Notes under the pieces: model-generated
Told to the model about the DNA's origin: nothing
What the model saw: the letters and a program-made list of their open reading frames with translations, nothing else
Databases searched by the model: none
Made by a program: the position numbers and the translations under genes
In this document: positions 28,220 through 36,552 of the stretch, piece by piece
Layout: every line of letters begins with the position of its first letter
Numbering within the stretch: the first letter of the stretch is position 1
Assembly: GCF_904846285.1 (NCBI RefSeq)
Contig: NZ_CAJHAD010000002.1
Coordinates: 172,371-236,370 of the forward strand
Reading direction: 5' to 3'
Length of the DNA stretch: 64,000 bases
Origin: Psychrobacter immobilis
GTDB taxonomy: Bacteria; Pseudomonadota; Gammaproteobacteria; Pseudomonadales; Moraxellaceae

Positions 28220-28266
28220 TACGATAGATTTTTATAAGATATGAACGGAAAAGGAAAACCGATGTT

Positions 28267-28935
28267 ATGAATAAAGAGAACATAAATAAAGAAGAACTGA
28301 ATAAAGAAGTCTTAAATAAACAACAGTTAAATAGAACAACCGTATTTTTACGCCAAGCTGAAGCAAATGATATTGATGCGCTTGAGCAATTGCTAAATCG
28401 CTGTTATCGACAAGCGGAAGGTTGGACCAATGAGGCAGATTTAATCGGCGGTATTCGTACCACTAAAGATGAGCTGTTGGCCGTCATCGCTGACCCAAGA
28501 CATTACATTTTCATTTATCCAAAAACCACGACAGGCGAGCGTGATGGCGAAGAAACGGGTGAGTTATTAGGCTGTATCGCGGTCGATATAAAAGATGATA
28601 CTGATACAAATCAGCACGCTGGCAATAAGAAAGCCTATATCGGTATGTTTGCCGTCCTGCCTGAGTTGCAAGGGCATGGCATTGGTCATCAGATATTGCA
28701 GGCAGCTGAGACGTTTGCGCAGCGGCATTTGCAATCAAATGCATCAAAGTCTGCTCAAAATCCCGCGCGTCTGACCATGTCTATTTTAAGTCATCGTCCT
28801 GAGCTTTTGGCGTATTATCAGCGCCGCGGTTATCAGTTAAATGGCAACAGTATGCCGTTTCCTATCGATGGCAATAATGGCGAACCTAAACGCCAAGATT
28901 TAGAGTTATTAGAATTAGAAAAATTCGTAAGTTAG
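28267..28935 (+). CDS. GNAT family N-acetyltransferase with repeat-bearing N terminus
   Basis: This 222-residue acyltransferase has the GNAT acetyl-CoA loop M-F-A-V-L-P-E-L-Q-G-H-G-I-G-H-Q near residue 128, an R-Q-A-E-A-N-D-I-D-A-L start of the fold near 28, and a C-terminal Y-Y-Q-R-R-G-Y strand. The substrate is unknown. The first 25 residues are pentapeptide units N-K-x-x-L not found in the normal fold. The start is the only ATG before the domain; AAGGA lies about 11 bases upstream, further than usual. Confidence 0.85.
   Translation: MNKENINKEELNKEVLNKQQLNRTTVFLRQAEANDIDALEQLLNRCYRQAEGWTNEADLIGGIRTTKDELLAVIADPRHYIFIYPKTTTGERDGEETGELLGCIAVDIKDDTDTNQHAGNKKAYIGMFAVLPELQGHGIGHQILQAAETFAQRHLQSNASKSAQNPARLTMSILSHRPELLAYYQRRGYQLNGNSMPFPIDGNNGEPKRQDLELLELEKFVS
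28270..28344 (+). repeat. In-frame 15-bp tandem repeat at the start of the GNAT gene
   Basis: Five 15-bp units each begin AATA and encode N-K-E-N-I, N-K-E-E-L, N-K-E-V-L, N-K-Q-Q-L and N-R-T-T-V. The first three share AATAAAGA. It begins directly after the start codon. Confidence 0.8.
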
Positions 28936-29014
28936 ACATAAGTTAATAAGATTTATCAAATTCAATTAAACTAACCTCAATTCAGCTGAGCTTAAAGTAA
29001 CTAACCCAAAACCA

Positions 29015-29227
29015 TTAACCCCAAAAACTGCCAAAGGTCATAAATAATCCGACACTCAATAGGAGAAATGCCACGATAATTAAGCGCTTAAACCAATTAA
29101 AAGCGGGCAGGCGCGTGGCATTATCATCAGACATCAAATAAGCAAACAAGCCAATTAGGCTTGCGACCAAGGTCATGATGCCCAGACCAATCGGTAATAT
29201 AGAAAAATACATCTGCCACACAAGCAT
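29015..29227 (-). CDS. Small membrane protein, unknown function
   Basis: The preferred start at 29227 gives a 70-residue protein with two membrane helices, separated by a short loop with D-D-N-A-T-R-L-P-A-F-N-W-F-K-R. A longer frame to 29320 adds a basic Cys/His stretch that is probably not translated and would reach almost to the GTG of the divergent gene. No family is recognised. The two-helix hairpin layout with a basic turn resembles several small envelope proteins. Confidence 0.5.
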   Translation of the reverse strand: MLVWQMYFSILPIGLGIMTLVASLIGLFAYLMSDDNATRLPAFNWFKRLIIVAFLLLSVGLFMTFGSFWG

Positions 29228-29334
29228 CTCGCAACGGTGATTATTAAACGCATGATAGCAGTAACGTGATTGTGCTGTCTGAATTATCCGCCTCTTCAGT
29301 TTTAAAAATGCTAGTAACATAACAGGAGGACAAG

Positions 29335-29703
29335 GTGGGAGATTTTAAAAGATGGGCGTTAACCGTAGTATTGATACTATTTTTTGCCACGTGTTCTAAC
29401 GGGCCTTCTGAAAGTACGGTTGAGGGATTGATTGCAGCGCAATATGAGCAAGGTATCGAAATAATGGAGGCTGCCAAGGCGAACGCGGGCAATGATAAAA
29501 TGGCACAAGATATAAGCAGTTTGATGGAGCGCCTGATGCCAAAACTTGAGCGCATTGAGAATATCAACTGTGACCACGTTGAGGGCGACAATACCTATAT
29601 GTGTAGCGCTGATGTCACCCAAACGATTGCAGGGAATAGTCGCACCAATAAGACCAATTTTAAATTTTATCAAGTTAAAAGAGAATGGGTACTAGGTGAT
29701 TAA
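29335..29703 (+). CDS. Small putative lipoprotein, unknown function
   Basis: The start is GTG at 29335, supported by a strong AGGAGGA four bases upstream. The 122-residue product has an N-terminal hydrophobic segment ending F-F-A-T-C (Cys20), a fair lipobox. A helical region (35-75) and a beta-rich end, with C-D-H-V and Y-M-C-S-A-D-V, could form a disulfide. The C-terminal F-K-F-Y-Q-V-K-R-E-W-V-L pattern resembles NTF2-like/DUF4878 lipoproteins, but this is weak. It is divergent from a small membrane protein gene. Confidence 0.6.
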   Translation: MGDFKRWALTVVLILFFATCSNGPSESTVEGLIAAQYEQGIEIMEAAKANAGNDKMAQDISSLMERLMPKLERIENINCDHVEGDNTYMCSADVTQTIAGNSRTNKTNFKFYQVKREWVLGD

Positions 29704-29853
29704 AACTGAGCTATGCTTGTATAAACTACTTGTAAAAAAATCATCGACATCTTCAAGCTACCGAATCTGAATTCTCTCCTAACGATTTAATAATTGATAC
29801 TAAAGCTGGTATAAATTGGTGTTTTTTATTTTTTTAAGCGACTAAGGATTTAT

Positions 29854-30900
29854 ATGGATATTTATTCTTTCTTTAAAAAGACAGGCAAGCAGGCAGTCTC
29901 ATTTTTGGGTTTATTCGTTTTACCTTTTCTAGCCTATCCAGCGCTAGCGCAAACCTATCAGATACAAGACTTTTCTGACGATTACTACGCCATTATTAAA
30001 TCAACAAATGATGCAGATAGTGAAACTAATAGCATTGTGGAAATAAGAGACGCCAAGACTAAGAAAATATTGATCAGTCAGCCTGCTGATATCGATATTG
30101 ACTATGAGCTTGATAACAGTGAAGCGCATCAGCTAGGCAACAAAATCAGCGCCAATATCGTCAGCCTGCCTTATGGAGAGAGTAGTGTACTGATTTATGA
30201 CGACTTTAATTTTGATAATAAGTTCGATTTAGCGATCAAAGACGGGCGTAACGGCTGTTATGGCGGCCCTTCTTATCAGGTTTATCTCAAGCAAGGTAGG
30301 ACTTTCGTGCATAGCGAAGGTTTTACTGAACTGGCACAAGGTAATTGCGGATTTTTTGATATTGATGAAGATGCGCAAACTTTACATACCATGACTAAGA
30401 GTGGCGCGGCATGGCATCAATATTCAGAGTATAAAGTCATCAATAATAAACCAGTAGCGGTGCGTATCGTAGAGGAAGAATATAACTACAAAGGCTTAAT
30501 CTCTATCCTTGAGAAAACAAGAGTCAATGGCAAGATGGTCGAAAACCAATATCAACAGCTGGCTATGTATGAAGAAGGCGATGATTCATCGCGCTACGTT
30601 TATGGATTCGATCTAGATAATGGCAAAAAAATGATACTCGATAGCTATGATGAGGATCATCTCTATTATGCCTTTGCTGATAAAGACGGTAAAATTGAGT
30701 TGTATTATGATGGACAGTTCATATATGACGCTAAGCAAAAAACCTTGAGCTTCACCAATAAGCCTGTGGTTTATGAAATAAATAATAAAGGTATTACGGT
30801 CAAAAATTCTAATAAGACCGTTCTTTTAAAAGCAAAAGTTGGTAGTGTGGGTGGAAATTTAAACAATCTTGCACGATTTAAGAATGTGAAAGTTAGATAA
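29854..30900 (+). CDS. Exported XAC2610-like protein
   Basis: This 348-residue protein has a signal peptide cleaved near A-L-A-Q (about residue 33). The middle contains D-D-F-N-F-D-N-K-F-D-L-A-I and G-R-N-G-C-Y-G-G-P-S-Y-Q-V-Y-L, followed by F-F-D-I-D-E-D-A-Q-T-L-H. This is the order typical of XAC2610-family periplasmic proteins (putative inhibitors of lysozyme-like or T4SS-effector enzymes in Xanthomonas) as I recall it. A further beta-rich C-terminal region of about 120 residues is not part of that family. Function in this organism is unknown. Confidence 0.6.
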   Translation: MDIYSFFKKTGKQAVSFLGLFVLPFLAYPALAQTYQIQDFSDDYYAIIKSTNDADSETNSIVEIRDAKTKKILISQPADIDIDYELDNSEAHQLGNKISANIVSLPYGESSVLIYDDFNFDNKFDLAIKDGRNGCYGGPSYQVYLKQGRTFVHSEGFTELAQGNCGFFDIDEDAQTLHTMTKSGAAWHQYSEYKVINNKPVAVRIVEEEYNYKGLISILEKTRVNGKMVENQYQQLAMYEEGDDSSRYVYGFDLDNGKKMILDSYDEDHLYYAFADKDGKIELYYDGQFIYDAKQKTLSFTNKPVVYEINNKGITVKNSNKTVLLKAKVGSVGGNLNNLARFKNVKVR

Positions 30901-30917
30901 AAAGCATTCAAAATAAG

Positions 30918-30947
30918 AAAGGCTACCTTGTTAAAGGTAGCCTTTTT
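30918..30947. terminator. Terminator after the XAC2610-like gene, shared with gorA
   Basis: Perfect 12-bp arms AAAGGCTACCTT and AAGGTAGCCTTT have a four-base loop and T-run. It lies between convergent genes. Confidence 0.9.
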
Positions 30948-30972
30948 ACTAATATCATCTAGTTTATAAAGG

Positions 30973-32328
30973 CTAGCGCATCGTCACAAATTCTTCCGAG
31001 CCTGTCGGATGAATAGCAACCGTATTATCAAAGTCCGCTTTCGTCGCGCCCATTTTTATCGCTACCGCAAAGCCTTGAATCATCTCATCGACGCCATAGC
31101 CAATACCATGCAAGCCAATCACTTTTTCATCCTCACCTAAGCAGACTAATTTCATCACGCATTTTTGACGGTGCTGAGTGACGGCGCTATACATAGAGGT
31201 AAAGGTCGATTTATAACATTTGATATTTTCTTTACCATATTGCTCAACCGCATCGATTTCAGACAAGCCAATCGTGCCGATAGCAGGGTGGGTAAAGATA
31301 ACCGTTGGTATCAAATCATAACTTAGATGTTCATTAGTCTTATCGTTAAACAAGCGCTCAGATAGGCGACGACCTGCGGCGATAGCCACCGGCGTCAAAT
31401 CAATGCTGTTTTCGATAATATCGCCGACCGCATAAATCCCTTTAACATTGGTATTTTGAAACTTATCGACTTTAATTTTGCCAAACTCGGTCGTCTCTAC
31501 CCCTGTCACTTGCAAATTGATATTGTCGGTGGAGGGCGCACGACCAACGGCCCAAATCAAGCAATCTACCGTATCGAGGGTACCATCTTTGGTGCATAAG
31601 GTCAGACTACCATCTTCATTTTTATTGACCTCAGTTAGCGTCGTATTAGTGTGCAATTGAATGCCGTCTTGCTCCATCTCTATCAGTAAGGTTTCCACGA
31701 TAGTGTGGTCAAATGAGCGCAGCGGCGAGTGTTGACGCACATAAAGATGTACCTCAGCGCCTAAGCTATTCATTACCCCTGCAATTTCAACGGCGATATA
31801 TCCTGCGCCGACGATAGCCACGCGTTTTGGCAGATGATTCAAAGCAAAAAAACCATCAGAATTGATGCCGTATTCTGCGCCTTTGATATCGGGTTGAATC
31901 GGGTGACCGCCCGTCGCAATCAAAATATGGTCAGCGGTAATGAGTTCGCCATTGACCTCTACCGTATTGGTATCGACAAATTTGGCAAAGCCTTTTATCA
32001 CCTCAACGCCATTTTTCGCCAAATTATTATCATAAGAGCGGTGAATATTTTCGATATATTGTTGGCGACTTTGTACCAGCTTTTGAAAGTCAAAGCCTTT
32101 TAATTCAACATCAAAGCCATAATCTGGCGCATACTTTTCGATGGCTTCAGCCACTTGCGCGCCGTACCACATCACCTTTTTGGGTACGCAGCCCCAGTTT
32201 ACGCAAGTGCCGCCCAATTTGTCGGCTTCGATAATGGCGCATTTTTTGCCATAGCTCGCTGCTCGATTGATCGAGGCAATGCCGCCGCTACCGCCGCCAA
32301 TGGAAATATAGTCATAATGTTTGGTCAT
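30973..32328 (-). CDS. gorA: Glutathione-disulfide reductase
   Basis: This homodimeric flavoenzyme reduces oxidised glutathione with NADPH. The 451 residues show the FAD motif I-G-G-G-S-G-G near 10, the redox disulfide [12 protein letters not shown] (Cys42, Cys47), the NADP-binding [12 protein letters not shown] near 168, and the C-terminal H-P-T-G-S-E-E-F. The missing C-terminal substrate arm is normal for bacterial Gor. It supplies glutathione to pathways such as FghA-linked formaldehyde removal at the left end. Confidence 0.95.
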   Translation of the reverse strand: MTKHYDYISIGGGSGGIASINRAASYGKKCAIIEADKLGGTCVNWGCVPKKVMWYGAQVAEAIEKYAPDYGFDVELKGFDFQKLVQSRQQYIENIHRSYDNNLAKNGVEVIKGFAKFVDTNTVEVNGELITADHILIATGGHPIQPDIKGAEYGINSDGFFALNHLPKRVAIVGAGYIAVEIAGVMNSLGAEVHLYVRQHSPLRSFDHTIVETLLIEMEQDGIQLHTNTTLTEVNKNEDGSLTLCTKDGTLDTVDCLIWAVGRAPSTDNINLQVTGVETTEFGKIKVDKFQNTNVKGIYAVGDIIENSIDLTPVAIAAGRRLSERLFNDKTNEHLSYDLIPTVIFTHPAIGTIGLSEIDAVEQYGKENIKCYKSTFTSMYSAVTQHRQKCVMKLVCLGEDEKVIGLHGIGYGVDEMIQGFAVAIKMGATKADFDNTVAIHPTGSEEFVTMR

Positions 32329-32539
32329 GGTTAAGTCTCTTTATTCAGTACGTATTAATGCGTATTGGTGCAATTTTGCAGTCTATTATTTTTTAATTCT
32401 GTTATTTTGAACTCTATTGTAATGGGTATGATAATTAATCTTACAAGGTTTTGCTTATAAGGGTATGCCAGCTAGCATCAGTATATAAAAGTATTTAGGC
32501 ATAAATAGCCTGACATCTCATAAGCCCATCTACACCCGC

Positions 32540-32992
32540 CTAAACTATGGCACGCCGCCTATAAAATAACAGTCCGGGAATGGATAAGCCTAGCACCAAT
32601 CCCGAGGTCACAAACAAGGCCTCAAACAAATACACCATCATTTGGCTAAATAATTCGTCGGAAAAACCAAAATAACCAATCTGCACCATACTGACCATCG
32701 CCTTATAAGCAGCGATACCTGGCATCATACAGATGACGCTCGGTGAAATTAACGCTTTGGGCGGCAGAGTATATTTTTTAGAAAAGTAGACACCCAAAAA
32801 GCTGGCAAGCATCGCCCCAAAAAAGCTAGCAACCACCAGATGGATGTGCTGATAAACAAGCGCTGTTTTTAACCCAAATCCAAACGCAGTCATCAGCAAG
32901 CACGGCAAAATATAGCGTTTGGGCACGCTAAACATCAGCGTCCAACCAAGGGTAATAATGCACGACAACACCACGGTTTTAATGAACCACAT
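32540..32992 (-). CDS. Threonine/serine exporter, small subunit (YjjB/DUF3815 type)
   Basis: The 150-residue integral membrane protein has five hydrophobic segments, a P-S-V-I-C-M-M-P-G-I-A-A-Y-K-A-M motif and a G-L-V-L-G-L-S end. These are features of ThrE C-terminal domain (DUF3815/YjjB) proteins. It follows the larger YjjP-type gene by one base, so the two make the split exporter known for E. coli yjjP-yjjB. Likely substrates are amino acids or dicarboxylates such as succinate, as known for YjjPB; the actual substrate is unproven. Confidence 0.85.
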   Translation of the reverse strand: MWFIKTVVLSCIITLGWTLMFSVPKRYILPCLLMTAFGFGLKTALVYQHIHLVVASFFGAMLASFLGVYFSKKYTLPPKALISPSVICMMPGIAAYKAMVSMVQIGYFGFSDELFSQMMVYLFEALFVTSGLVLGLSIPGLLFYRRRAIV

Positions 32993-32993
32993 C

Positions 32994-33803
32994 TTAAAAC
33001 CCCCAGTGCTGTATTCTAAGTAAAACCAGCGCCATGACGATACCGACGCAAGCGGACAAGGTCAACATATAGGTAAAAACGGCACGCCCAACCCCAATAT
33101 TGACATAGCCTTTTAGGATATCTGAGAAAGAATTAATCAAAGGAAAGCTTGGTACCAGTAGCAGCACGCTCGAGGCAACGGCGATATCGGCATTATTACC
33201 AATATCAAAATAATAGGTCGTCGCCCCAATTAAAGAGGCGATAAAAGCCGTCACAATGACCGTGATAAAGGGATTGAAATGGTGCTTGGCCAGATAAATA
33301 CGGGTGAACATCGCCACCATACCTGCGATAAAGGTCACGCCAGTAATTGACCAACTGCCACCGTTTAGATAAGCAAACGCAGCACAAGACGCCCCAACAA
33401 ATATGCCAACCAACCATGTGGGATACACCGACTTATTATCTAACTCATCAAACGCAAGGGTAGTGCGTTCAGTTAGCTCAGGCTTCAGCTTGTCATTATC
33501 ATTATCTGTGAGGGCTTCGGTTTTATTGACAATTTGCTGGATTTGTACCAATAAATTGACATTGATGCTCTGATTGATTGTGTCTCTGGTGGTGGTGATA
33601 CAGCGCTCATCGCAGATAGTGGTCAAGGTAATGGCATTAAAATTCAGCGAACATTCTACGCTGTTCATCCCCAAGGCAAGTCCTAAGCGTTTGGATAAGT
33701 CCACCACCACGGCAGACTCAGCGCCATATTGCATAAGGAGTAATCCGCAGCGCACGCATAATCGAGTAATGTGCTGTTGCTGTACGTAGCTGATAGAGGT
33801 CAT
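32994..33803 (-). CDS. Threonine/serine exporter, large subunit (YjjP/DUF1212 type)
   Basis: This 269-residue protein has a cytoplasmic N-terminal half with R-L-C-V-R-C-G-L-L-L-M-Q-Y-G-A-E-S (ThrE/DUF1212 motif) and five membrane segments in the second half. An Asp/Glu-rich insertion sits near residue 100. It is immediately upstream of the small subunit on the same strand, with a one-base gap, indicating one operon. It is divergent from the DUF503 gene. Confidence 0.87.
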   Translation of the reverse strand: MTSISYVQQQHITRLCVRCGLLLMQYGAESAVVVDLSKRLGLALGMNSVECSLNFNAITLTTICDERCITTTRDTINQSINVNLLVQIQQIVNKTEALTDNDNDKLKPELTERTTLAFDELDNKSVYPTWLVGIFVGASCAAFAYLNGGSWSITGVTFIAGMVAMFTRIYLAKHHFNPFITVIVTAFIASLIGATTYYFDIGNNADIAVASSVLLLVPSFPLINSFSDILKGYVNIGVGRAVFTYMLTLSACVGIVMALVLLRIQHWGF

Positions 33804-33966
33804 TGATTAGATACGCATATTGGCTATTGTGATATTTGTGAATGGTATAACTATAAACAGTGTGAGCGGTTATAGGCTATCGAGACAGCAAGGTAACGAT
33901 AGCATAACTTGCCGTGCTTATTTGCTACTATTATAAAGCGTAAACCACTGTCGCAAGGAGAATAAA

Positions 33967-34248
33967 ATGCATATCGTTATCTTAACCCTGACTTTCGCGT
34001 TACCTGGCTGTAGCTCACTCAAAGAAAAACGTCAACGGATGGGCGGCTTACATGCACGCTTTGGCAATACCCCAAGCGTTGCTGTCTGTGAGAGCGGCGA
34101 GCGTGATCGGCATGATGTCAGTGAATGGACGTTTGTGATCGTTGGGCTATCTAAACGTGAGGTGGAGTCGCAATGCAGTCAAATCGAGGAAAAGATAGAA
34201 CGGACGGTAGATGCGCGGGTGATGAATGTTGAGAGGGAGTTTGTTTAG
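33967..34248 (+). CDS. DUF503 family protein
   Basis: The 93-residue small protein has H-I-V-I-L-T-L-T-F, L-P-G-C-S-S-L-K-E-K-R and the C-terminal E-K-I-E-R-T-V-D-A-R-V pattern of DUF503 (the YlxP family is of this type). Function is not established. AAGGAG lies 6 bases ahead of the ATG. Its last 189 bases are repeated, imperfectly, at 35575-35763 on the other side of the M48 gene. Confidence 0.85.
   Translation: MHIVILTLTFALPGCSSLKEKRQRMGGLHARFGNTPSVAVCESGERDRHDVSEWTFVIVGLSKREVESQCSQIEEKIERTVDARVMNVEREFV
34060..34248 (+). repeat. First copy of a 189-bp direct repeat (3' end of the DUF503 gene)
   Basis: Aligned to 35575-35763 without gaps, it differs at 14 positions. Thirteen are third-codon-position changes, and only one changes an amino acid (V to A). 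The final 53 bases before the last stop base are identical in both. Confidence 0.9.
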
Positions 34249-34574
34249 GTAAAACTTATCTCAACAGTCTAACTAAGCAGTTGCTATGATTAAAAGAATA
34301 CAGTTGGATGCTTCGAATATAGCTTAAGTAGACATTACGACTTTCGAAAAACTAACTATAGTTTAACTCACTGATAGACATTTGTTTTTTGTCATGATAA
34401 TCTCTTTCAGTAATTTAGAAACATTACTTACAGCTCAGTTACATGCATAGCTATATATTACTATTAATTAAGGTCGTACAAGATATGAGGATAGATAATG
34501 AATTCCTCAACTTGCACTTTATGGACTTTAATTTAGTTATTTCATTTGCCTGTATTTTCCAATTAGGACGTTTA
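34249..34574. other. Non-coding AT-rich stretch before the M48 gene
   Basis: This 326-base stretch has no ORF with a convincing ribosome site. A longer upstream frame from 34443 into the M48 gene is open but lacks family similarity. No clear terminator follows the DUF503 gene. Confidence 0.5.
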
Positions 34575-35432
34575 ATGAAAACTGTTAATAAAATAAAAAG
34601 TGCTTTAGTTTTGACTACTATTACAACTTTAGTAGGTTGTACCACTGTAGCTGATATGGCAGGGTACGATACTGCTACGTTAAATACTAATGCGGCTAAA
34701 AGTTACTCTCAAGTGGTTTCTAAAGCCAATGGTCAAGGCGCAGTAGATAATACTTCTGCCACTGCTATTCGAGTTAAAAATGTCTTCAATCGTATGAAGC
34801 CTTATGCCGTTCGTGCTAATACAACAGGTGTTCCTTTTGACTGGCAAGTTACCGTTATACGTTCACCTGAATTAAACGCTTGGGCAATGCCTGGCGGTAA
34901 AATGGCTTTTTACACCGGTATTGTAGAAAAGTTGAAGTTAACAGATGCAGAGATTGCTGCGATCATGGGACACGAAATGACCCATGCATTATCTGAGCAC
35001 AGTAAAAAAGATGCTGGGCAAAAAATTCTGACCGGCTTAGCGCTTCAATTAGGTGGTGCTGCGATACAGGAAAAAACAGGGTTAAATGCTGAGGCAATGA
35101 GCTTGATTAGTGACTACGGCCTTGATAAGCCATTTTCTCGTAGTCAAGAATCACAAGCCGATGCGGGTGGTTTACGTTTGATGGCGCAGGCAGGCTACAA
35201 TCCGGAAGCTGCAATTGCAGTATGGCAAAAAATGGAGGCCGCCAATGGTCGTAGCAATGCGATAGTTACTTTGATGTCTACGCATCCAAACTCTGGACAG
35301 CGTATCGCTAAAATTCAGGCCCTATTACCTGAAGTTATGCCAGTCTATCAAGCGGCGGCTAAAGCACCTGCTAAGGCAACTACTGGAGTAACTACTAACG
35401 CCACTACTACTAGAACTATTAAACGTAAATAA
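34575..35432 (+). CDS. M48-family metalloprotease lipoprotein
   Basis: The chosen start at 34575 (M-K-T-V-N-K) has AGGACG just before it and gives a proper lipoprotein signal with L-V-G-C (Cys22). The 285-residue product contains H-E-M-T-H (zinc ligands, near residue 135), a downstream Glu in the S-Q-E-S-Q-A-D-A-G segment near 195, and M-S-T-H-P-N-S at about 240. This is the short M48 (BepA/LoiP/YggG-like) layout, without TPR repeats. It likely acts in the periplasm or outer membrane on damaged proteins. The last 35 residues are Ala/Thr-rich. The gene is bracketed by DUF503 sequence on both sides. Confidence 0.85.
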   Translation: MKTVNKIKSALVLTTITTLVGCTTVADMAGYDTATLNTNAAKSYSQVVSKANGQGAVDNTSATAIRVKNVFNRMKPYAVRANTTGVPFDWQVTVIRSPELNAWAMPGGKMAFYTGIVEKLKLTDAEIAAIMGHEMTHALSEHSKKDAGQKILTGLALQLGGAAIQEKTGLNAEAMSLISDYGLDKPFSRSQESQADAGGLRLMAQAGYNPEAAIAVWQKMEAANGRSNAIVTLMSTHPNSGQRIAKIQALLPEVMPVYQAAAKAPAKATTGVTTNATTTRTIKRK

Positions 35433-35468
35433 CTCAGTAAGTATTCAAAAAAGTAAATGTTACCACAA

Positions 35469-35500
35469 AAGGTAAGTCAAACGACTTATCTTTTTTTTGC
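35469..35500 (+). terminator. Terminator after the M48 gene
   Basis: AAAGGTAAGTC and GACTTATCTTT arms (one G-T pair) enclose an AAAC loop, followed by eight T residues. Confidence 0.88.
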
Positions 35501-35551
35501 AAAAGGATATGTACAAGTGGCTGATTTGATGGCTATCTTATGTCTTAAGGG

Positions 35552-35571
35552 CTAGGTGTGGCAAGCTGTAC
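35552..35571 (+). repeat. Degenerate REP-like element
   Basis: CTAGGTGTGGCAAGCTGTAC resembles the TAGGTTGGG...AGCTTGCTAC pattern at 36379-36409. It is a weak, degenerate match. Confidence 0.3.
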
Positions 35572-35574
35572 TCA

Positions 35575-35763
35575 TTTGGCAATACGCCAAGCGTCGCGGT
35601 CTGTGAGAGCGGTGAGCGTGATCGGCATGATGCCAGTGAATGGACGTTTGTCATCGTTGGGCTCTCTAAACGTGAGGTCGAGTCGCAGTGCAGCCAAATA
35701 GAAGAAAAAATAGAACGGACGGTAGATGCGCGGGTGATGAATGTTGAGAGGGAGTTTGTTTAA
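35575..35763 (+). pseudogene. Truncated second copy of the DUF503 3' end
   Basis: It encodes the last 62 residues of the DUF503 protein in frame, ending in TAA. No ATG, GTG or TTG in frame lies between the upstream stop (35527) and the homologous block, so it is not a complete gene. It lies beyond the M48 terminator. Only one residue differs from the full copy despite 14 base differences. This implies that the sequence evolved under selection elsewhere before it came to lie here. Confidence 0.88.
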
Positions 35764-35851
35764 TCAAAGCGACTTTATTATATTTTCTATTGTCGTAAGT
35801 TATAGGTTGGGTGTGGTCTGATTCTTCTTAGGGTGTTTGACGGAATATTTA

Positions 35852-36292
35852 ATGAAAGTTCTAACTTTAATAAAAATTACTCTAGGTGTATCTATTGGTT
35901 TTATGCTTTTGGCGTTAACTCAAGAAGCATACTGTACCGCCGAAGGTTGTATGCATTCAATGATTGCTTTTATTTTTGGCCTATTTGGAATGTTTATTGG
36001 GGGTAATGAGACGCTTGCTTGGTTTGCTAATCCGTTATTAATTTCGGCATGGTTATTTATTAAGCACCGTAAAGCGTCTTTGTTATTAAGCTTATTATCT
36101 ACTTTAATTGCAGTGTCATTCTTAATGTTTGATAAGGTAGTTATCAATGAGGCAGGACATAGCAGTATAATTACAAGGTATGTTGCAGGATATTGGCTGT
36201 GGATAGGTAGTCATGCTGTCATGGTATTGGGCAATGTACTACTCATGATTAATGAACATTACTATTTGGAAACAGAAACGAAAAATGATTAA
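35852..36292 (+). CDS. Integral membrane protein, unknown function
   Basis: The chosen start is the ATG at 35852; the ORF extends to a TTG at 35837 but GACGGA sits properly before the ATG. The 146-residue protein has four membrane segments covering most of its length, with two Cys in a loop (Y-C-T-A-E-G-C). Family not recognised. AT-rich codon use like the rest of this patch. Confidence 0.6.
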   Translation: MKVLTLIKITLGVSIGFMLLALTQEAYCTAEGCMHSMIAFIFGLFGMFIGGNETLAWFANPLLISAWLFIKHRKASLLLSLLSTLIAVSFLMFDKVVINEAGHSSIITRYVAGYWLWIGSHAVMVLGNVLLMINEHYYLETETKND

Positions 36293-36378
36293 AGTTTAGC
36301 GCACTCCTTGCTAGTAGTGTCTGCGATATTTTATATCGCTCTATAAGTTATAATTGATCATTTATCTTACGTTATAAT

Positions 36379-36450
36379 GTTGGGGGTAGCAAGCTCTGCC
36401 CAACCTACAGTGAATCGAAAGTTAACTATAATTAAGATAATGTAGGTTGG
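36379..36450. repeat. REP-like palindrome and inverted partner
   Basis: GTTGGG...CCCAAC (36379-36404) forms a hairpin with an inner AGC/GCT stem. CCAACCTACA (36400-36409) and TGTAGGTTGG (36441-36450) are perfect inverted 10-bp arms 31 bases apart. The GTAGGTTGGG core is typical of dispersed palindromic repeats in gammaproteobacteria; a related string occurs at 35803-35810. Confidence 0.6.
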
Positions 36451-36552
36451 TGTCGATGTGTGAGAACTAATCTGAACGTGTTGGATTTTAGATATCTTGG
36501 CTGACCTAGAATAAGTAATTTTAAATTTTAAAATAACCAAGAGATATAAATT

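Noticed and set aside
34443..34574. Longer N terminus of the M48 protein
   Set aside because: The ATG at 34575 has a ribosome site and gives a proper lipobox; the upstream part would hide the signal peptide.
35530..35763. DUF503 remnant as a functional small gene
   Set aside because: No ATG, GTG or TTG in frame between the stop at 35527 and the homologous block, and no ribosome site; treated as a pseudogene.
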